Source of the DNA: Natronoglycomyces albus
GTDB lineage: Bacteria; Actinomycetota; Actinomycetes; Mycobacteriales; Micromonosporaceae
Assembly (NCBI RefSeq): GCF_016925535.1
Contig: NZ_CP070496.1
Coordinates: 868,001-932,000, forward strand
Length of the DNA stretch: 64,000 nucleotides
Reading direction: 5' to 3'
In this document: positions 43,608-52,884 of the stretch, one piece after another
Numbering within the stretch: the first letter of the stretch is position 1
Layout of the letters: each line of letters opens with the position of its first letter
Made by a program: the position numbers and the translations under genes
Notes under the pieces: generated by a model
The model's input: the letters and a program-made list of their open reading frames with translations, nothing else
Told to the model about the DNA's origin: nothing
The model's database searches: none

Positions 43608-44953
43608 AGGAGACCAGCGTGACCACCATGATCCCCCAGCTGGCACCCGAAACACCGCTGGTTCTGCCCGAAGCCGTCTGTCGGGTGCTCCCCGGAGGCA
43701 TCAGCACGACCGTCGTACGCCGAGCCTCGGTGCCGATCGCCGAGATGCGCCTATCGATTCCCATGACCCACATCGAACCGGCGCTGGCGGACCTCTTGGC
43801 CTCCACGATCACCAATGGCACCAAGCGTTCGTCGCTGCGTGGCATCGCCGAACGGCTCCAAAGCATCGGCGGATCTTTGCACGCGGGTAGTAGCCCCGAT
43901 CAACTGTCCATCTCCGGCTTTTGTCTGGCCAGCCAGCTGCCCGCCTGGCTCGATATCCTTGGCGAACTTCTCACCGAGGCGACGTTTCCCGCCGATCCCT
44001 TCCATGTGGAACAAGAACGTATCAGCGACTCGATTTCGGTGGCTGAGCAGCAACCGGACTATCTGGTCAATCGGAGGCTAAACCACCGGCTGTGGGAGGG
44101 GCATCCGTATGCCCACCAACACCCCTCGGCCGGTGAGATCAAGGCTGTCACCCGGGATGACGTCGAGAAGCTGTACCGCGAACGAGTCCACCCCGACCGG
44201 GCTCGTCTGGTCGTGGTCGGCGACATCGACGAGGCGACGATCTTCGATCTTCTCACCGACAAGCTGGGAGCGTGGGTTGAGAACGTCACCGATGAGGTCG
44301 TCGTCTCCGACCCCATGCCGCCGTTGCCGCAGTTCGCGCCCAGCGGTATCGAGATCGTTGACCGGCCCGGCTCCGTCCAATCGGCGATTAGGGTGGTGTT
44401 TCCCGCTATCGACCGACGTCATCCCGACAATGCCGCTCAGCACTTGGCCAACCTCATCTATGGCGGGTACTTCTCGTCGCGGCTCGTGCTCAACCTGCGC
44501 GAGGAGAAAGGCTATGGATACACCCCGCGCTCGATCATCGATCATTCACCCGCTGGTACCTACCAGCTCATTCACGCCGATGTCGCCACCGAGGTCACGT
44601 CGCTGGCGTTGCGTGAGGTACACCATGAGCTGCGGCGTATGGCCGAGGAGACGGTGGGGGAGGACGAACTGGCCAAAACCCGCCAATACGCGCTGGGCGC
44701 GTTGAAGATCGGTACGTCCGCCAACTCCAGTTTGGCGTCGTTCATCTCTAGTCTGGCCTCGTGTGGACTGACGCTTGACTATCTAGCTAGCCACACCGAG
44801 CGACTCCTAGCCGTTACCCCGGCCGATGTGCGGCGGGTGGCCCGCGAACGCCTTAACTTGGACCGCTCTGTCACCGTCATCCTGGGGGAAGCCGAGTCGA
44901 TCGAAGCGCCGTTGCGCGCTCTGGGAGATGTGACGGTTGCACAGAGCATCTGA
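43604..44953 (+). CDS. M16-family peptidase, non-catalytic partner subunit
   Basis: 449 residues from ATG 43604. It has the M16 fold but no HxxEH: the equivalent region reads PALADLLASTITNGT. The C-terminal LNLREEKGYGYTPRS contains the Arg and Tyr that partner subunits contribute to the neighbouring active site. It is expected to form a heterodimer with the preceding protein. A long out-of-frame extension upstream is a shadow of the first gene. Confidence 0.9.
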   Translation: MKETSVTTMIPQLAPETPLVLPEAVCRVLPGGISTTVVRRASVPIAEMRLSIPMTHIEPALADLLASTITNGTKRSSLRGIAERLQSIGGSLHAGSSPDQLSISGFCLASQLPAWLDILGELLTEATFPADPFHVEQERISDSISVAEQQPDYLVNRRLNHRLWEGHPYAHQHPSAGEIKAVTRDDVEKLYRERVHPDRARLVVVGDIDEATIFDLLTDKLGAWVENVTDEVVVSDPMPPLPQFAPSGIEIVDRPGSVQSAIRVVFPAIDRRHPDNAAQHLANLIYGGYFSSRLVLNLREEKGYGYTPRSIIDHSPAGTYQLIHADVATEVTSLALREVHHELRRMAEETVGEDELAKTRQYALGALKIGTSANSSLASFISSLASCGLTLDYLASHTERLLAVTPADVRRVARERLNLDRSVTVILGEAESIEAPLRALGDVTVAQSI

Positions 44954-45234
44954 CCGAGTCTGCCGACACCTGCAGGTGACCTCACTGGAGTCTCACTGGT
45001 GAGGCCACTCGTTTGGGGGCGACAATAGGAGGATGCGCGCGGTATGGCCCGCTCGGTGTCTACCGGCACGGGGGGACCTGTGCCGGGCGGCGGTAGCCGC
45101 CGGTGGAGCGGGCTGCCCTGGGGCCGGTCTCGACGGCTCGACCGGTAACAGTGTCGCGGTGGCTACACCTGAGGCGCTCACTATGGCAGCGCACTGAAGC
45201 AAGCGCTCTCACTTTCGAACCTGAAGGAACAACG

Positions 45235-46086
45235 GTGATCCCACGTCTGTCTCGCAGCAACGTTGACCGCAACGCGTTGCACCGCGGTGATCCGGTCTGG
45301 TTGGCTGAGGCCTGGCAGCGTTCTCATATCGTCCAAGTCGATCCCGCCCGGAATGCGGTGGCTGCCACGGCCTCCGGGCTGAGGCTCATCCGCGCCTCGG
45401 ATGACCTGCCCGCTCGTCGCATCTTCCTGGGGGGCGACGAAGAGCCCTTCTTCGCCGTCATCACTGATCTTCCCGAGGGGTTGCATCTGCGCCAAGCCCA
45501 TCGGGGTTGGACCGATCGCGACCTAGGCTTGGCGGCGCAGGCGTTGGCGATGGCGCAGTGGCACGAGAATCACCGCTTTGACCCTAAAACGGGCGCGAAA
45601 CTGGAGCCGGGTTTGGCCGGATGGGAACTTCGAGCCGATTCCGGTGTCGTGTACCCGCGTACCGACCCGGCGATCATCGTGCTGATTGACGATGGGCAGG
45701 ACTCGGTTTTGCTGGCGCGTAACGTACGGGCCAAAGAGGGTCGGTATGCCTGCGTCGCGGGTTTTGTGGAGCCGGGGGAGTCGGCGGAAGCGGCGGTCCA
45801 CCGCGAGGTCGCCGAGGAGACGGGCCTGGCTTTGGACCGGGTGGAATATGTGACCAGCCAGCCGTGGCCGTTTCCGTCGCAGTTGATGTTGGCGTTTTCG
45901 GCGACGGCCGATCCCGGCCAGGAGATTGTTTTGCAACCCGATGAGTTGGCTGACGCACGCTGGTTTACTGAGGCTGAGGCGCGCGAGCATGTGCGCGGTC
46001 GTCCCGATGTCGGTTGGCGGGGGCTAACAGATGTGTCGGTGGCGCGTTTCCTTATCGACCGTTGGCTGGCGGGCCGTTCCTCCTAG
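45235..46086 (+). CDS. nudC: NudC-type NADH pyrophosphatase
   Basis: 283 residues from GTG 45235 (AAGGAA upstream). Hydrolyses NADH, and in several bacteria removes NAD caps from RNA. It has the Nudix box GFVEPGESAEAAVHREVAEETG and the NudC-specific SQPWPFPSQLM. The zinc ribbon that normally precedes YPRTDPAII is present in outline (DPKTGAKL ... RADSG) but all four cysteines are gone. Next to mrx1 and uvrD2, as in mycobacteria. Confidence 0.92.
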   Translation: MIPRLSRSNVDRNALHRGDPVWLAEAWQRSHIVQVDPARNAVAATASGLRLIRASDDLPARRIFLGGDEEPFFAVITDLPEGLHLRQAHRGWTDRDLGLAAQALAMAQWHENHRFDPKTGAKLEPGLAGWELRADSGVVYPRTDPAIIVLIDDGQDSVLLARNVRAKEGRYACVAGFVEPGESAEAAVHREVAEETGLALDRVEYVTSQPWPFPSQLMLAFSATADPGQEIVLQPDELADARWFTEAEAREHVRGRPDVGWRGLTDVSVARFLIDRWLAGRSS

Positions 46087-46235
46087 CCACGGGCGGGGCG
46101 CGCAAGAGCTTGCAGGCGTTGCAGCCAAGGGTGGGCTAGGTGCTTGCGAGGCTGAGATCAGTGGACATTTACTGGTCCGATCACCCGATCATGCGGCCGC
46201 TTCTGGAGGGGAAACCAGGTTGAGGGCATAAGAAT

Positions 46236-46261
46236 CGCCCCGGCACCGAAGTGCCGGGGCG
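46236..46261. terminator. Terminator hairpin after nudC
   Basis: An 11-base perfect stem (46236-46246 and 46251-46261) closed by a CGAA tetraloop. No T run. Likely ends the nudC transcript. Confidence 0.65.
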
Positions 46262-46298
46262 GACGCTCGGCGGCCACCCCTCGAAGCCGCCGAGCTAG

Positions 46299-46312
46299 CT
46301 TGATGCATCAAG
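46299..46312. promoter_or_regulatory. Perfect 14-base palindrome
   Basis: CTTGATGCATCAAG reads identically on both strands. It lies in the 515-base gap between nudC and mrx1, where I see no gene; it could be a binding site, with the regulator unknown. Confidence 0.3.
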
Positions 46313-46601
46313 TAGAACTTAGTCTACAACCTCATGCTCTTAATTGCGACCACCAGGGCCGAGTGTGGCGTGTATCAATATTCCCAGATCAATCACGGTT
46401 TATCCGGTATAGACAGCCGTGTCGCGCCAGCGATGACGGTGAGTTATATCAGAAATTTTCTCAGTGATCAAAATTGGTTGATCGAGGGGGCAAAAGGGTG
46501 CTTTCGTGGCGAAGGGAACGTCCACGCGGAGTCAATGTCGGCAAGCGACCGCGCTCGGCGGTCCCGCGAACAAGACCGCGAGAAAAATTTCTCCAATATT
46601 G

Positions 46602-46841
46602 CTACGCCAACGAGGCAAGCCGTTCCTTCACCTGAGCGACCGTCGGGTTCGTCAACGACGAATCATCGGAGAAACGCAGCGTCGGCACCGTCTGGTTGCC
46701 CTCGTTGGCCTCCAGGACCCACTTCGCGGCGTCCTCATCGTGTTCGATGTTGACTTCCTCGAAATCAATGCCCTCTTTGGCCAGCAAGGTCTTCAATTGG
46801 CGGCAGTAACCGCACCAGGTTGTGGAATACATGGTGATCAT
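46602..46841 (-). CDS. mrx1: Mycoredoxin (glutaredoxin-like, mycothiol-dependent)
   Basis: 79 residues from ATG 46841, with GAGG six bases upstream. Thioredoxin fold with active site TTWCGYC near residue 11, and cis-Pro TVPTL. It reduces mixed disulfides between mycothiol and proteins in actinobacteria, which use mycothiol in place of glutathione. It is divergent from uvrD2, as in Mycobacterium (Rv3198A/Rv3198c). Confidence 0.92.
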   Translation of the reverse strand: MITMYSTTWCGYCRQLKTLLAKEGIDFEEVNIEHDEDAAKWVLEANEGNQTVPTLRFSDDSSLTNPTVAQVKERLASLA

Positions 46842-47008
46842 GTCCGCCTCAACGACCAGCGCGCATCGGGTATTCCGACCCGAGCCACGGATGCGGGCTT
46901 CATCACGTCGGCGGGCCGAAGACATTCGCACAGACCAGGGCACTGAGGAGGCGGTGAACCCGCACAAGCCTCCGGGGCGACGTCGGTCTTCTCTGCGACA
47001 ATGAACCG

Positions 47009-49162
47009 GTGACTTCTCGCGCCGACAACCTCGAAGCCCTCATCTCCCACTTGGACGCCGAGCAACGGCAGGCAGTCTGCGCCGAACCCGGCCCCGTGTG
47101 CATCCTGGCTGGAGCCGGAACCGGGAAGACCCGCGCCGTCACTCACCGCATCGCCTGGCGTGTCCTGCGCGGCGACCTGCGCGGCCAGCACGTCACCGCC
47201 GTGACCTTTACCGCCCGCGCCGCCGGCGAACTACGCGACAGACTGCGCACCCTTGGCGTCAGCGGCGTCAACGCCCGCACCTTTCACTCTGCGGCCCTGC
47301 GCCAACTGCGATACTTCGGCCCCCGACACTTCGCCGGCGATGTCCCCGAACTCATGAGCTCGACCGTGAAATTCGTCGGCATCGCCGCGGCCCGCGCGGG
47401 AGTGCGCACCGACCGGGCCAAAAACTTCGACCTCGCCACTGAACTGGAATGGGCCGCCTCCTCACTCATCTCGCCCGACACCTATCTGCAAGACATCGCC
47501 AAGCTCGGACACGAAGCCCCCATGGACGCCGCGGACGTGGCCAAGGTCTATGCCGCCTACGTCGAAGGCAAACGACGTTCCGGCGTCATGGACTTCTCCG
47601 ATGTCTTGGCCCACACCGCCGAACTCATCGAGAACGACGATGCCACCGCGGAACGAATCCGCAACCAGTACCGCTTTTTCGTCGTCGACGAGTACCAGGA
47701 CGTCACCCCGCTGCAACAACGCCTGCTCGACGCGTGGCTGGGCGAACGCGACGACCTTACTGTGGTCGGCGATGCCAGCCAGACCATCTATTCCTTCACC
47801 GGAGCCACCTCTAGCTACCTCTTGGGCTTCACCCGCCGCTTTCCCAAAGCCCAGTTGATCCGCCTCGTCCGCGACTACCGCTCCACCCCGCAAGTGGTCG
47901 AGGTCGCCAACCGCGTCATCGGCGCCTCACAGGGGCGGGAGGCAAAACTACGGCTGGAACTGATCGGCCAGCGGGCCAACGGCCCCGAAGTCTGTGCCGA
48001 GACCTTTGCCGACGAATCCGAGGAAGCCGACGCGGTAGCCCGGCGCTGCGCCAAAATGGTCGCCGACGGAATCTCCCCGTCTGAGATCGCCATTCTCTAC
48101 CGCACCAATGCCCAGTCACAGGCCTATGAAGAGGCGCTGGCGGCTCTGGGGGTGCCCTCGGTGGTGCAGGGGGCCGAGCGGTTCTTCGAACGAGCCGAGG
48201 TGCGGCAGGCCATGACGGCCATGCGTTCGGCTGTCAATCATCCCGAGATCATCGAGGCCCCGCTGAACGAGGCGGTGCTGATGTCGTTGGAGGCGATGGG
48301 CTGGCGTCCCCATGCCGTTCCCGCAGGCGGGGCGCAGCGCGAGAAGTATGAGGCCGTGGCGGCGCTGGTGCGTTTGTCCGAGACCTTCCAGGTACAGGCG
48401 GAACGGGCGGGTCAGACCGCGAGTTTGGAGAGTTTCTGCGTTGAACTGACGCGCCGCGCCGCAAGTCAACATGTGCCAACGCTGGAGGGAGTCACCTTGG
48501 CGAGTCTGCACTCGGCCAAGGGCCTGGAGTGGGACGCGGTGTTTTTGGTCGGGATGGCCGAGGGCACTCTGCCGACCACGTACGCCAGGACCACGGAGGC
48601 TTTGGAGGAGGAACGGCGCCTGCTCTATGTCGGTATTACCCGCGCCCGAGTCTGGTTGCAGTTGTCGCTGGGTCTGGCCCGGAATCCGGGTGGGCGGGCG
48701 CGGCGAGTCAGTAGATTTCTCGCGCAATTGAATCTGGCGGGGTTTCCAAAGGCGGAGGCACTGCCCGATAAGCCCGCGTCGAAAAAGCGCGCTAAGGCGC
48801 GACCGGTGTTGTGCTCGGGTTGTGAAGCGCCACTGACCGAAGCGCGGAGCCGAAAACTAGGGCGGTGCGAAGATTGTCCTTCCACGATGGACGAAGAGCT
48901 TTTTGACCGGCTTTCGCAATGGCGTTTGCAAGTGGCCAAGGCGACGGGAAAACCAGCCTTTACGATCTTTACCGATGTGACGCTGATCGCAATTTCGGAG
49001 CATTCTCCGCGTACCGATACAGCTCTTTTCGCGCTCCATGGCATTGGCAAGTTCAAGATGGACAATTTTGGTGAGGCCGTGTTGTGCCTGGTGAAGAACG
49101 GAACCGTCGAAGAGGCGCTAGCGCTCACCCCCGGGCTCAGTCCAGATGATGAGACGCCGTGA
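47009..49162 (+). CDS. uvrD2: UvrD2-type DNA helicase with tetracysteine and HRDC domains
   Basis: 717 residues from GTG 47009. SF1A 3'-5' helicase with Walker A GAGTGKTRAV near residue 38, motif II VVDEYQD near 226, motif III GDASQTIYSF, motif IV/V LVRDYRSTPQ and TLASLHSAKGLEW, and VI VGITRARVWLQ. CSGC and CEDC (residues about 605-627) form the tetracysteine motif, followed by an HRDC domain (about 632-708), as in mycobacterial UvrD2, which needs the zinc motif for unwinding. Confidence 0.95.
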   Translation: MTSRADNLEALISHLDAEQRQAVCAEPGPVCILAGAGTGKTRAVTHRIAWRVLRGDLRGQHVTAVTFTARAAGELRDRLRTLGVSGVNARTFHSAALRQLRYFGPRHFAGDVPELMSSTVKFVGIAAARAGVRTDRAKNFDLATELEWAASSLISPDTYLQDIAKLGHEAPMDAADVAKVYAAYVEGKRRSGVMDFSDVLAHTAELIENDDATAERIRNQYRFFVVDEYQDVTPLQQRLLDAWLGERDDLTVVGDASQTIYSFTGATSSYLLGFTRRFPKAQLIRLVRDYRSTPQVVEVANRVIGASQGREAKLRLELIGQRANGPEVCAETFADESEEADAVARRCAKMVADGISPSEIAILYRTNAQSQAYEEALAALGVPSVVQGAERFFERAEVRQAMTAMRSAVNHPEIIEAPLNEAVLMSLEAMGWRPHAVPAGGAQREKYEAVAALVRLSETFQVQAERAGQTASLESFCVELTRRAASQHVPTLEGVTLASLHSAKGLEWDAVFLVGMAEGTLPTTYARTTEALEEERRLLYVGITRARVWLQLSLGLARNPGGRARRVSRFLAQLNLAGFPKAEALPDKPASKKRAKARPVLCSGCEAPLTEARSRKLGRCEDCPSTMDEELFDRLSQWRLQVAKATGKPAFTIFTDVTLIAISEHSPRTDTALFALHGIGKFKMDNFGEAVLCLVKNGTVEEALALTPGLSPDDETP

Positions 49163-49205
49163 AGGGGCGCCGTGAAAAAATTCTTCAAAATGCCGAGAAA
49201 TTAAG

Positions 49206-49234
49206 TTGCACGGGTATCAAGCGAGGCGTAATCT
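49206..49234 (+). promoter_or_regulatory. whiB7 promoter
   Basis: TTGCAC (49206-49211), a 17-base spacer, and TAATCT (49229-49234). Directly upstream lies an AT-rich stretch (49173-49205). WhiB7 is known to bind AT-rich DNA next to -35 via its AT-hook and to activate its own promoter, so this is a good autoregulation site. Confidence 0.7.
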
Positions 49235-49378
49235 GGCGAATGTCAGGGACGCGCAAGCGTTGTCTGCCCATCGTGGCCAGTCCTCATCGGAGTAAAATCC
49301 GGCAAGGCGCGCACGTGTGAGCAAAGCTGACAAAACTGTCCGACTAGCATTCGATGCTTCGAAAGGAGGCGAGTAGCA

Positions 49379-49804
49379 ATGACTTCCATCATCACAGACA
49401 CAAGCGGTCTGCGGACTTCCCAGTCCGTTGACAGCCGTTATGTCGCCATGCTGCCTGCCTCCATCACCGCATCGGGGATTCCAGCTTCGGAATCCCGTTC
49501 TCGTGCGCTAACCGCGCCGACGGGCGTTGGCATGGCTGCTAAGCCATGCGGCACCGTGCTGGTCGAAAAAGTCTACGACGTTGATCTGCGTAGCACTGGT
49601 CAGGCTTCCTGCGCAGCAGTGCGTCTTCTGCCGATCGCTGGTGTCTTCGCGGGCACGGGTGTGGCTGGAGTCGAGCTGGTTCAAGGCGTCACCGGAGTCG
49701 ACGGGACCAAAGTGTCTCACCCAGTGCGTACGAATGATCGTAAGGCAGTCAACAGCGGGATTCCGCCTCGAAAAGGTCCACCAGATTGGGTTAACTCACG
49801 TTAA
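49379..49804 (+). CDS. Upstream open reading frame in the whiB7 leader
   Basis: 141 codons with GAAAGGAGG nine bases before the ATG, the best ribosome site in this part of the window, so it is very likely translated. The product (MTSIITDTSG...) is Ser/Thr/Val-rich with no known fold. Its stop lies in an inverted repeat (GGGTTAAC, TCAC, GTTAACCC; 49788-49807) 18 bases before a terminator. whiB7 genes are known to be controlled by a leader frame whose translation state decides read-through; this frame is the candidate sensor, although leader frames are normally much shorter. Confidence 0.55.
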   Translation: MTSIITDTSGLRTSQSVDSRYVAMLPASITASGIPASESRSRALTAPTGVGMAAKPCGTVLVEKVYDVDLRSTGQASCAAVRLLPIAGVFAGTGVAGVELVQGVTGVDGTKVSHPVRTNDRKAVNSGIPPRKGPPDWVNSR

Positions 49805-49822
49805 CCCACTCGAACCTTTCGA

Positions 49823-49859
49823 GGCCGCGACTCCCGCCCCAGGGATCGCGGCCTTTCTG
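49823..49859 (+). terminator. Attenuator terminator in the whiB7 leader
   Basis: GGCCGCGA (49823-49830) pairs with 49846-49853, followed by TTTCTGTTT. It lies 180 bases before whiB7 and after the leader frame, where a conditional terminator would be placed. Confidence 0.7.
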
Positions 49860-50041
49860 TTTGTGTGGACCGTTCTCTTGGAGAACATCCTCAGACGATG
49901 CGTTTGTTAACCCGAACGTGTGCGGCTAGCTCGCTTGGCCGTCGATCTCACACATGAAGCACGGAATCGGCCGTGCATCACCAAGGCCTTGAGTCTTTTA
50001 GCAGTTCAGGGCCGAAATTTCGAAAAAGATGGATGTAGTTA

Positions 50042-50479
50042 GTGAACAGCCCAGTTCGTTACCGAGACCGAAGCGCGATGAACAGCAGTGAGATGAACAG
50101 TGAGGTGAACGGGTTGACTCCCTCAAGTCCGGCAGTTGCCGGCAAGGCTGTAGCAGCAGCCGCAGAAACGGGCGCGGAACTGCCGTGTCATTCCTATGAC
50201 GCGGACCTGTGGTTTTCGGAACGACCCACCGAGCTTGAATTCGCTAAGTCGCTGTGCGCCGACTGCCCGATCAAGGTCGCTTGCCTAGCCGGTGCGCTGG
50301 AGCGGCGTGAGCCTTGGGGCGTATGGGGCGGAGAGATTTTCGAACAGGGCGTGATGGTGGCGCGCAAGCGTCCACGTGGCCGTCCACGCAAGAACGCAAT
50401 CGCGGCCGAAGAGGCCGCACAAGCCGACCTCGAAGAGCGTTCGGCCAAACTATTCGACACCGTTGGGGTGAAGGCGTAA
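50042..50479 (+). CDS. whiB7: WhiB7 transcription activator
   Basis: 145 residues from GTG 50042; ATG 50078 is an alternative start. The iron-sulfur cysteines are in LPCHS, and in LCADCPIKVAC; then the sigma-binding turn WGVWGG and the C-terminal AT-hook RPRGRPRK that marks WhiB7. It activates intrinsic antibiotic-resistance genes on translation stress. The long leader and promoter upstream match the autoregulated whiB7 locus of other actinobacteria. Confidence 0.95.
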   Translation: MNSPVRYRDRSAMNSSEMNSEVNGLTPSSPAVAGKAVAAAAETGAELPCHSYDADLWFSERPTELEFAKSLCADCPIKVACLAGALERREPWGVWGGEIFEQGVMVARKRPRGRPRKNAIAAEEAAQADLEERSAKLFDTVGVKA

Positions 50480-50703
50480 TGACCATTGATCAACACATCG
50501 ACGCATACGTTGCCCGTGAGTCGGACAACAGCACTCAGCCCGAAGTCTGGACTGAGGAGCCCCCGAACCGCCACCGAATGTGGCAGTGGATCACGCGCAT
50601 GCGGATGCACAGTTTGCGGGCCGCGCAGCGTCGCGAACACACAGAGGAATTCAAGAATGCTGAATTCGCACTCATGATGCGCTCCCGGCTGTTAAGGCCA
50701 TAA
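50479..50703 (+). CDS. Small basic protein downstream of whiB7
   Basis: 74 residues. ATG 50479 overlaps the whiB7 stop (TAATG). Highly charged C-terminal half rich in Arg, Met and His (RMWQWITRMRMHSLRAAQRR). No family is recognised. Coupling to whiB7 and the terminator right after it make translation likely. Confidence 0.6.
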   Translation: MTIDQHIDAYVARESDNSTQPEVWTEEPPNRHRMWQWITRMRMHSLRAAQRREHTEEFKNAEFALMMRSRLLRP

Positions 50704-50715
50704 CAGAGCGTTGGC

Positions 50716-50749
50716 AAAGCGGGACTGTCCCGAAGGACAGTCCCGCTTT
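50716..50749. terminator. Terminator after the whiB7 operon
   Basis: A 15-base perfect inverted repeat with a CGAA loop, and T/A runs at both ends. Shared by the convergent ABC1 kinase gene. Confidence 0.88.
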
Positions 50750-50820
50750 CGTATGCGCCTACGGCCAATCGGCAGGTCGCACTTTGCCTTAGAAGCTGGA
50801 GGCGACCGGGGTGACGCCGA

Positions 50821-52149
50821 CTAGCTGTCGGGCTCCTCTTGGACAGAGAAACCGGGCAGCCATTCTTCCATGATGCTGTGCCAGTTGGCTTGGGCGCCCA
50901 GTTGACACAGGACCCCGATGGACCCCATCGTCACCCGGTGAATCAGCAGGTACGACGGCGGCAACGAGAGTTTGCGGCCCAGCTGAGCCGCCTCCGAGGA
51001 GGCATGAGTCAGCCGCATTGACTCTTGTCGCAGCCATTGGCGGGAAAACTGGAATTCCCTGTCTTGCAATGGCTCCAACATTGGCAACAAATAGTCCAAA
51101 ATGGCCTGGCCGTCGATTTCCAAGTCCTCGGGAATAAATCCTTCGCGGCGCAGCCCCGCTATGACCGCGTCCGCGTCGCCCTCCAGCGTGAGGCGAGTCA
51201 GTTCCCCAACGGGGCGCGGCATGCCTTCGGGCAGCCGAGCGACAGCCCCGAAATCATAGACGATCAGGCGATCGTCATCGGAGATCTGGAAATTGCCCGG
51301 GTGCGGGTCCGAATGCAACATTCCCGCTAGCGCGGGGGCGGAGAAGTGCAACGTGGTGAGCAGGTATCCAGCGCGGTCGCGCTGCTGGGGTGTGCCCTCG
51401 GAGATGATCGTCGCTAGTGGGGTACCACTGACCCATTCGGTGACGATCATGCGTTCGGTGTGAGTGATGACCTGGGGTACAAGGATTTCCGCGTTGCCGT
51501 CATAGACGTGCGCGAATTGGCTTTGCGCCTCGGCTTCGAGTCCGTAGTCGAGTTCTTCCATGAGGCGTTCGCTCAACTCGCCAATGAGGCCCCTGATATC
51601 GAATCCGGGTTGCATGATTTTGAACAGGGGTGCGAATCGCGACAGCTGCTTGAGGTCGGAGCGCAGCGCGTCGCCAGCGCCGGGGTATTGGATTTTGACG
51701 GCGACTTCTCGCCCGTCGTGCCAGGTGGCCCGATGGACTTGTCCAATGCTGGCGGCTGCGGCTGGCTCTTCGGAGAATTCCTCGAAGTAGGTTCTCCATT
51801 CGGGGCCCAACTCGGCTTCCATGACGCGGTGGACGGCGGCTACGGGCATGGGGGGTGCGGAGTTTTGCAGTTTGGTGAGGGCTTCGCGGTAGGGGCCGGC
51901 GACGGTTTCGGGTAGTGCGGCTTCGAAGATCGACAGGGCTTGCCCGATCTTCATGGCTCCACCTTTGAGCTGGCCGAGAACGGAGAAGAGTTGTTCGGCG
52001 GTGCGTTGCTGGGTCTTTTCCCCGATGATCTCGTCGGCCAGGCCGGTGAGGCGCTTTCCGACCCCGAGCGTGGCTCGGCCAGCGAAGCTTAGCGGAAGGG
52101 ATGCCAACTTCGCAGTCCGGGAGAATGCGCGCTTCGGAATATCACTCAC
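50821..52149 (-). CDS. ABC1/UbiB-family atypical kinase
   Basis: 442 residues from GTG 52149. It has KxGQ (MKIGQALSIF), the Ala-rich AAASIGQVHRA, VAVKIQYPG with the ATP lysine, HSDPHPGNF and VYDFGAV, all defining UbiB/ADCK features. Members are linked to quinone or lipid metabolism; in mycobacteria the orthologue (Rv3197) neighbours whiB7 and has been linked to macrolide resistance. The convergent position next to whiB7 fits. Confidence 0.9.
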   Translation of the reverse strand: MSDIPKRAFSRTAKLASLPLSFAGRATLGVGKRLTGLADEIIGEKTQQRTAEQLFSVLGQLKGGAMKIGQALSIFEAALPETVAGPYREALTKLQNSAPPMPVAAVHRVMEAELGPEWRTYFEEFSEEPAAAASIGQVHRATWHDGREVAVKIQYPGAGDALRSDLKQLSRFAPLFKIMQPGFDIRGLIGELSERLMEELDYGLEAEAQSQFAHVYDGNAEILVPQVITHTERMIVTEWVSGTPLATIISEGTPQQRDRAGYLLTTLHFSAPALAGMLHSDPHPGNFQISDDDRLIVYDFGAVARLPEGMPRPVGELTRLTLEGDADAVIAGLRREGFIPEDLEIDGQAILDYLLPMLEPLQDREFQFSRQWLRQESMRLTHASSEAAQLGRKLSLPPSYLLIHRVTMGSIGVLCQLGAQANWHSIMEEWLPGFSVQEEPDS

Positions 52150-52288
52150 GTCTCTATCTTTCCACGGAGGAAGGGGGTGGTGGAGCTTTGGCTGCGGCGC
52201 GTTACGCGTCGGACACGTGATTTGTGTGGCATTCTGGGGCGGCTGGCGGTCTATGACCGCTAAGCACGGGAAAATACTAGGGGGAAAT

Positions 52289-52453
52289 GTGAGCCAGAGC
52301 ACGCAAACCTATAACGGATACTGCGTCAAGTGCCGCGAGAAGCGCGACTTCGAGGGCAACGTCGTGGAGTCGGACTCCGGCCGTCGCATGGCCAAGGGCA
52401 CGTGCCCGGAGTGCGGAACGAAGATGAACCGCATCCTCGGAAAGGCTGGTTAG
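52289..52453 (+). CDS. DUF5679 zinc-ribbon protein
   Basis: 54 residues from GTG 52289 (AGGGGG upstream). Two pairs, YCVKCREKR and CPECGTK, form a probable zinc ribbon, with the invariant spacing of the DUF5679 family. Divergent from the ABC1 kinase, 139 bases apart. Confidence 0.85.
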   Translation: MSQSTQTYNGYCVKCREKRDFEGNVVESDSGRRMAKGTCPECGTKMNRILGKAG

Positions 52454-52884
52454 GGGCCGTCCGGCCGTTTGGTCGTGCGCCGCGTGTTCGCTGATGAGCT
52501 GGTAGGTCGGTCTCGACGCCCATCAAGATTAAGCATCGCCCGAGGCACACGATTGGTCCCTCTCGCCGCTTCTCAATGCCTGACCCGCAGCGGCACGCTA
52601 GTACGACTGTGGCCCAAAGGTCGAGTTTTGGGTCCCCGGCGGAGGGGCACACGCCCAGTTCGGCCCTTTCGCTCGGGTGGCTGTGACCGGTGCGAACGGT
52701 TGGCACACGCCTCATGGGGAAGCCGGCGGGCCGATATCGACCCGAGGGCGTTTTGTAGCCGGTGGCGAGCGCCAGGGCGTTAATGGGGCATCGCGACGGG
52801 ATGTTTTCGACAAAACCGCCATAATAGACGCAAAAATCGATAAGTTGAGATGCGATTGTTATCTGGAGCTATTAACGTACGGTC
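52454..52884. other. Intergenic region with no supported gene
   Basis: Open frames here lack starts with ribosome sites and have no recognisable product. The AT-rich end (52800-52870) probably holds the promoter of the next gene. Confidence 0.5.

Noticed and set aside
46334-46753. 139-codon frame between nudC and mrx1
   Set aside because: It runs into the antisense of mrx1, lacks a ribosome site and has no plausible protein features.
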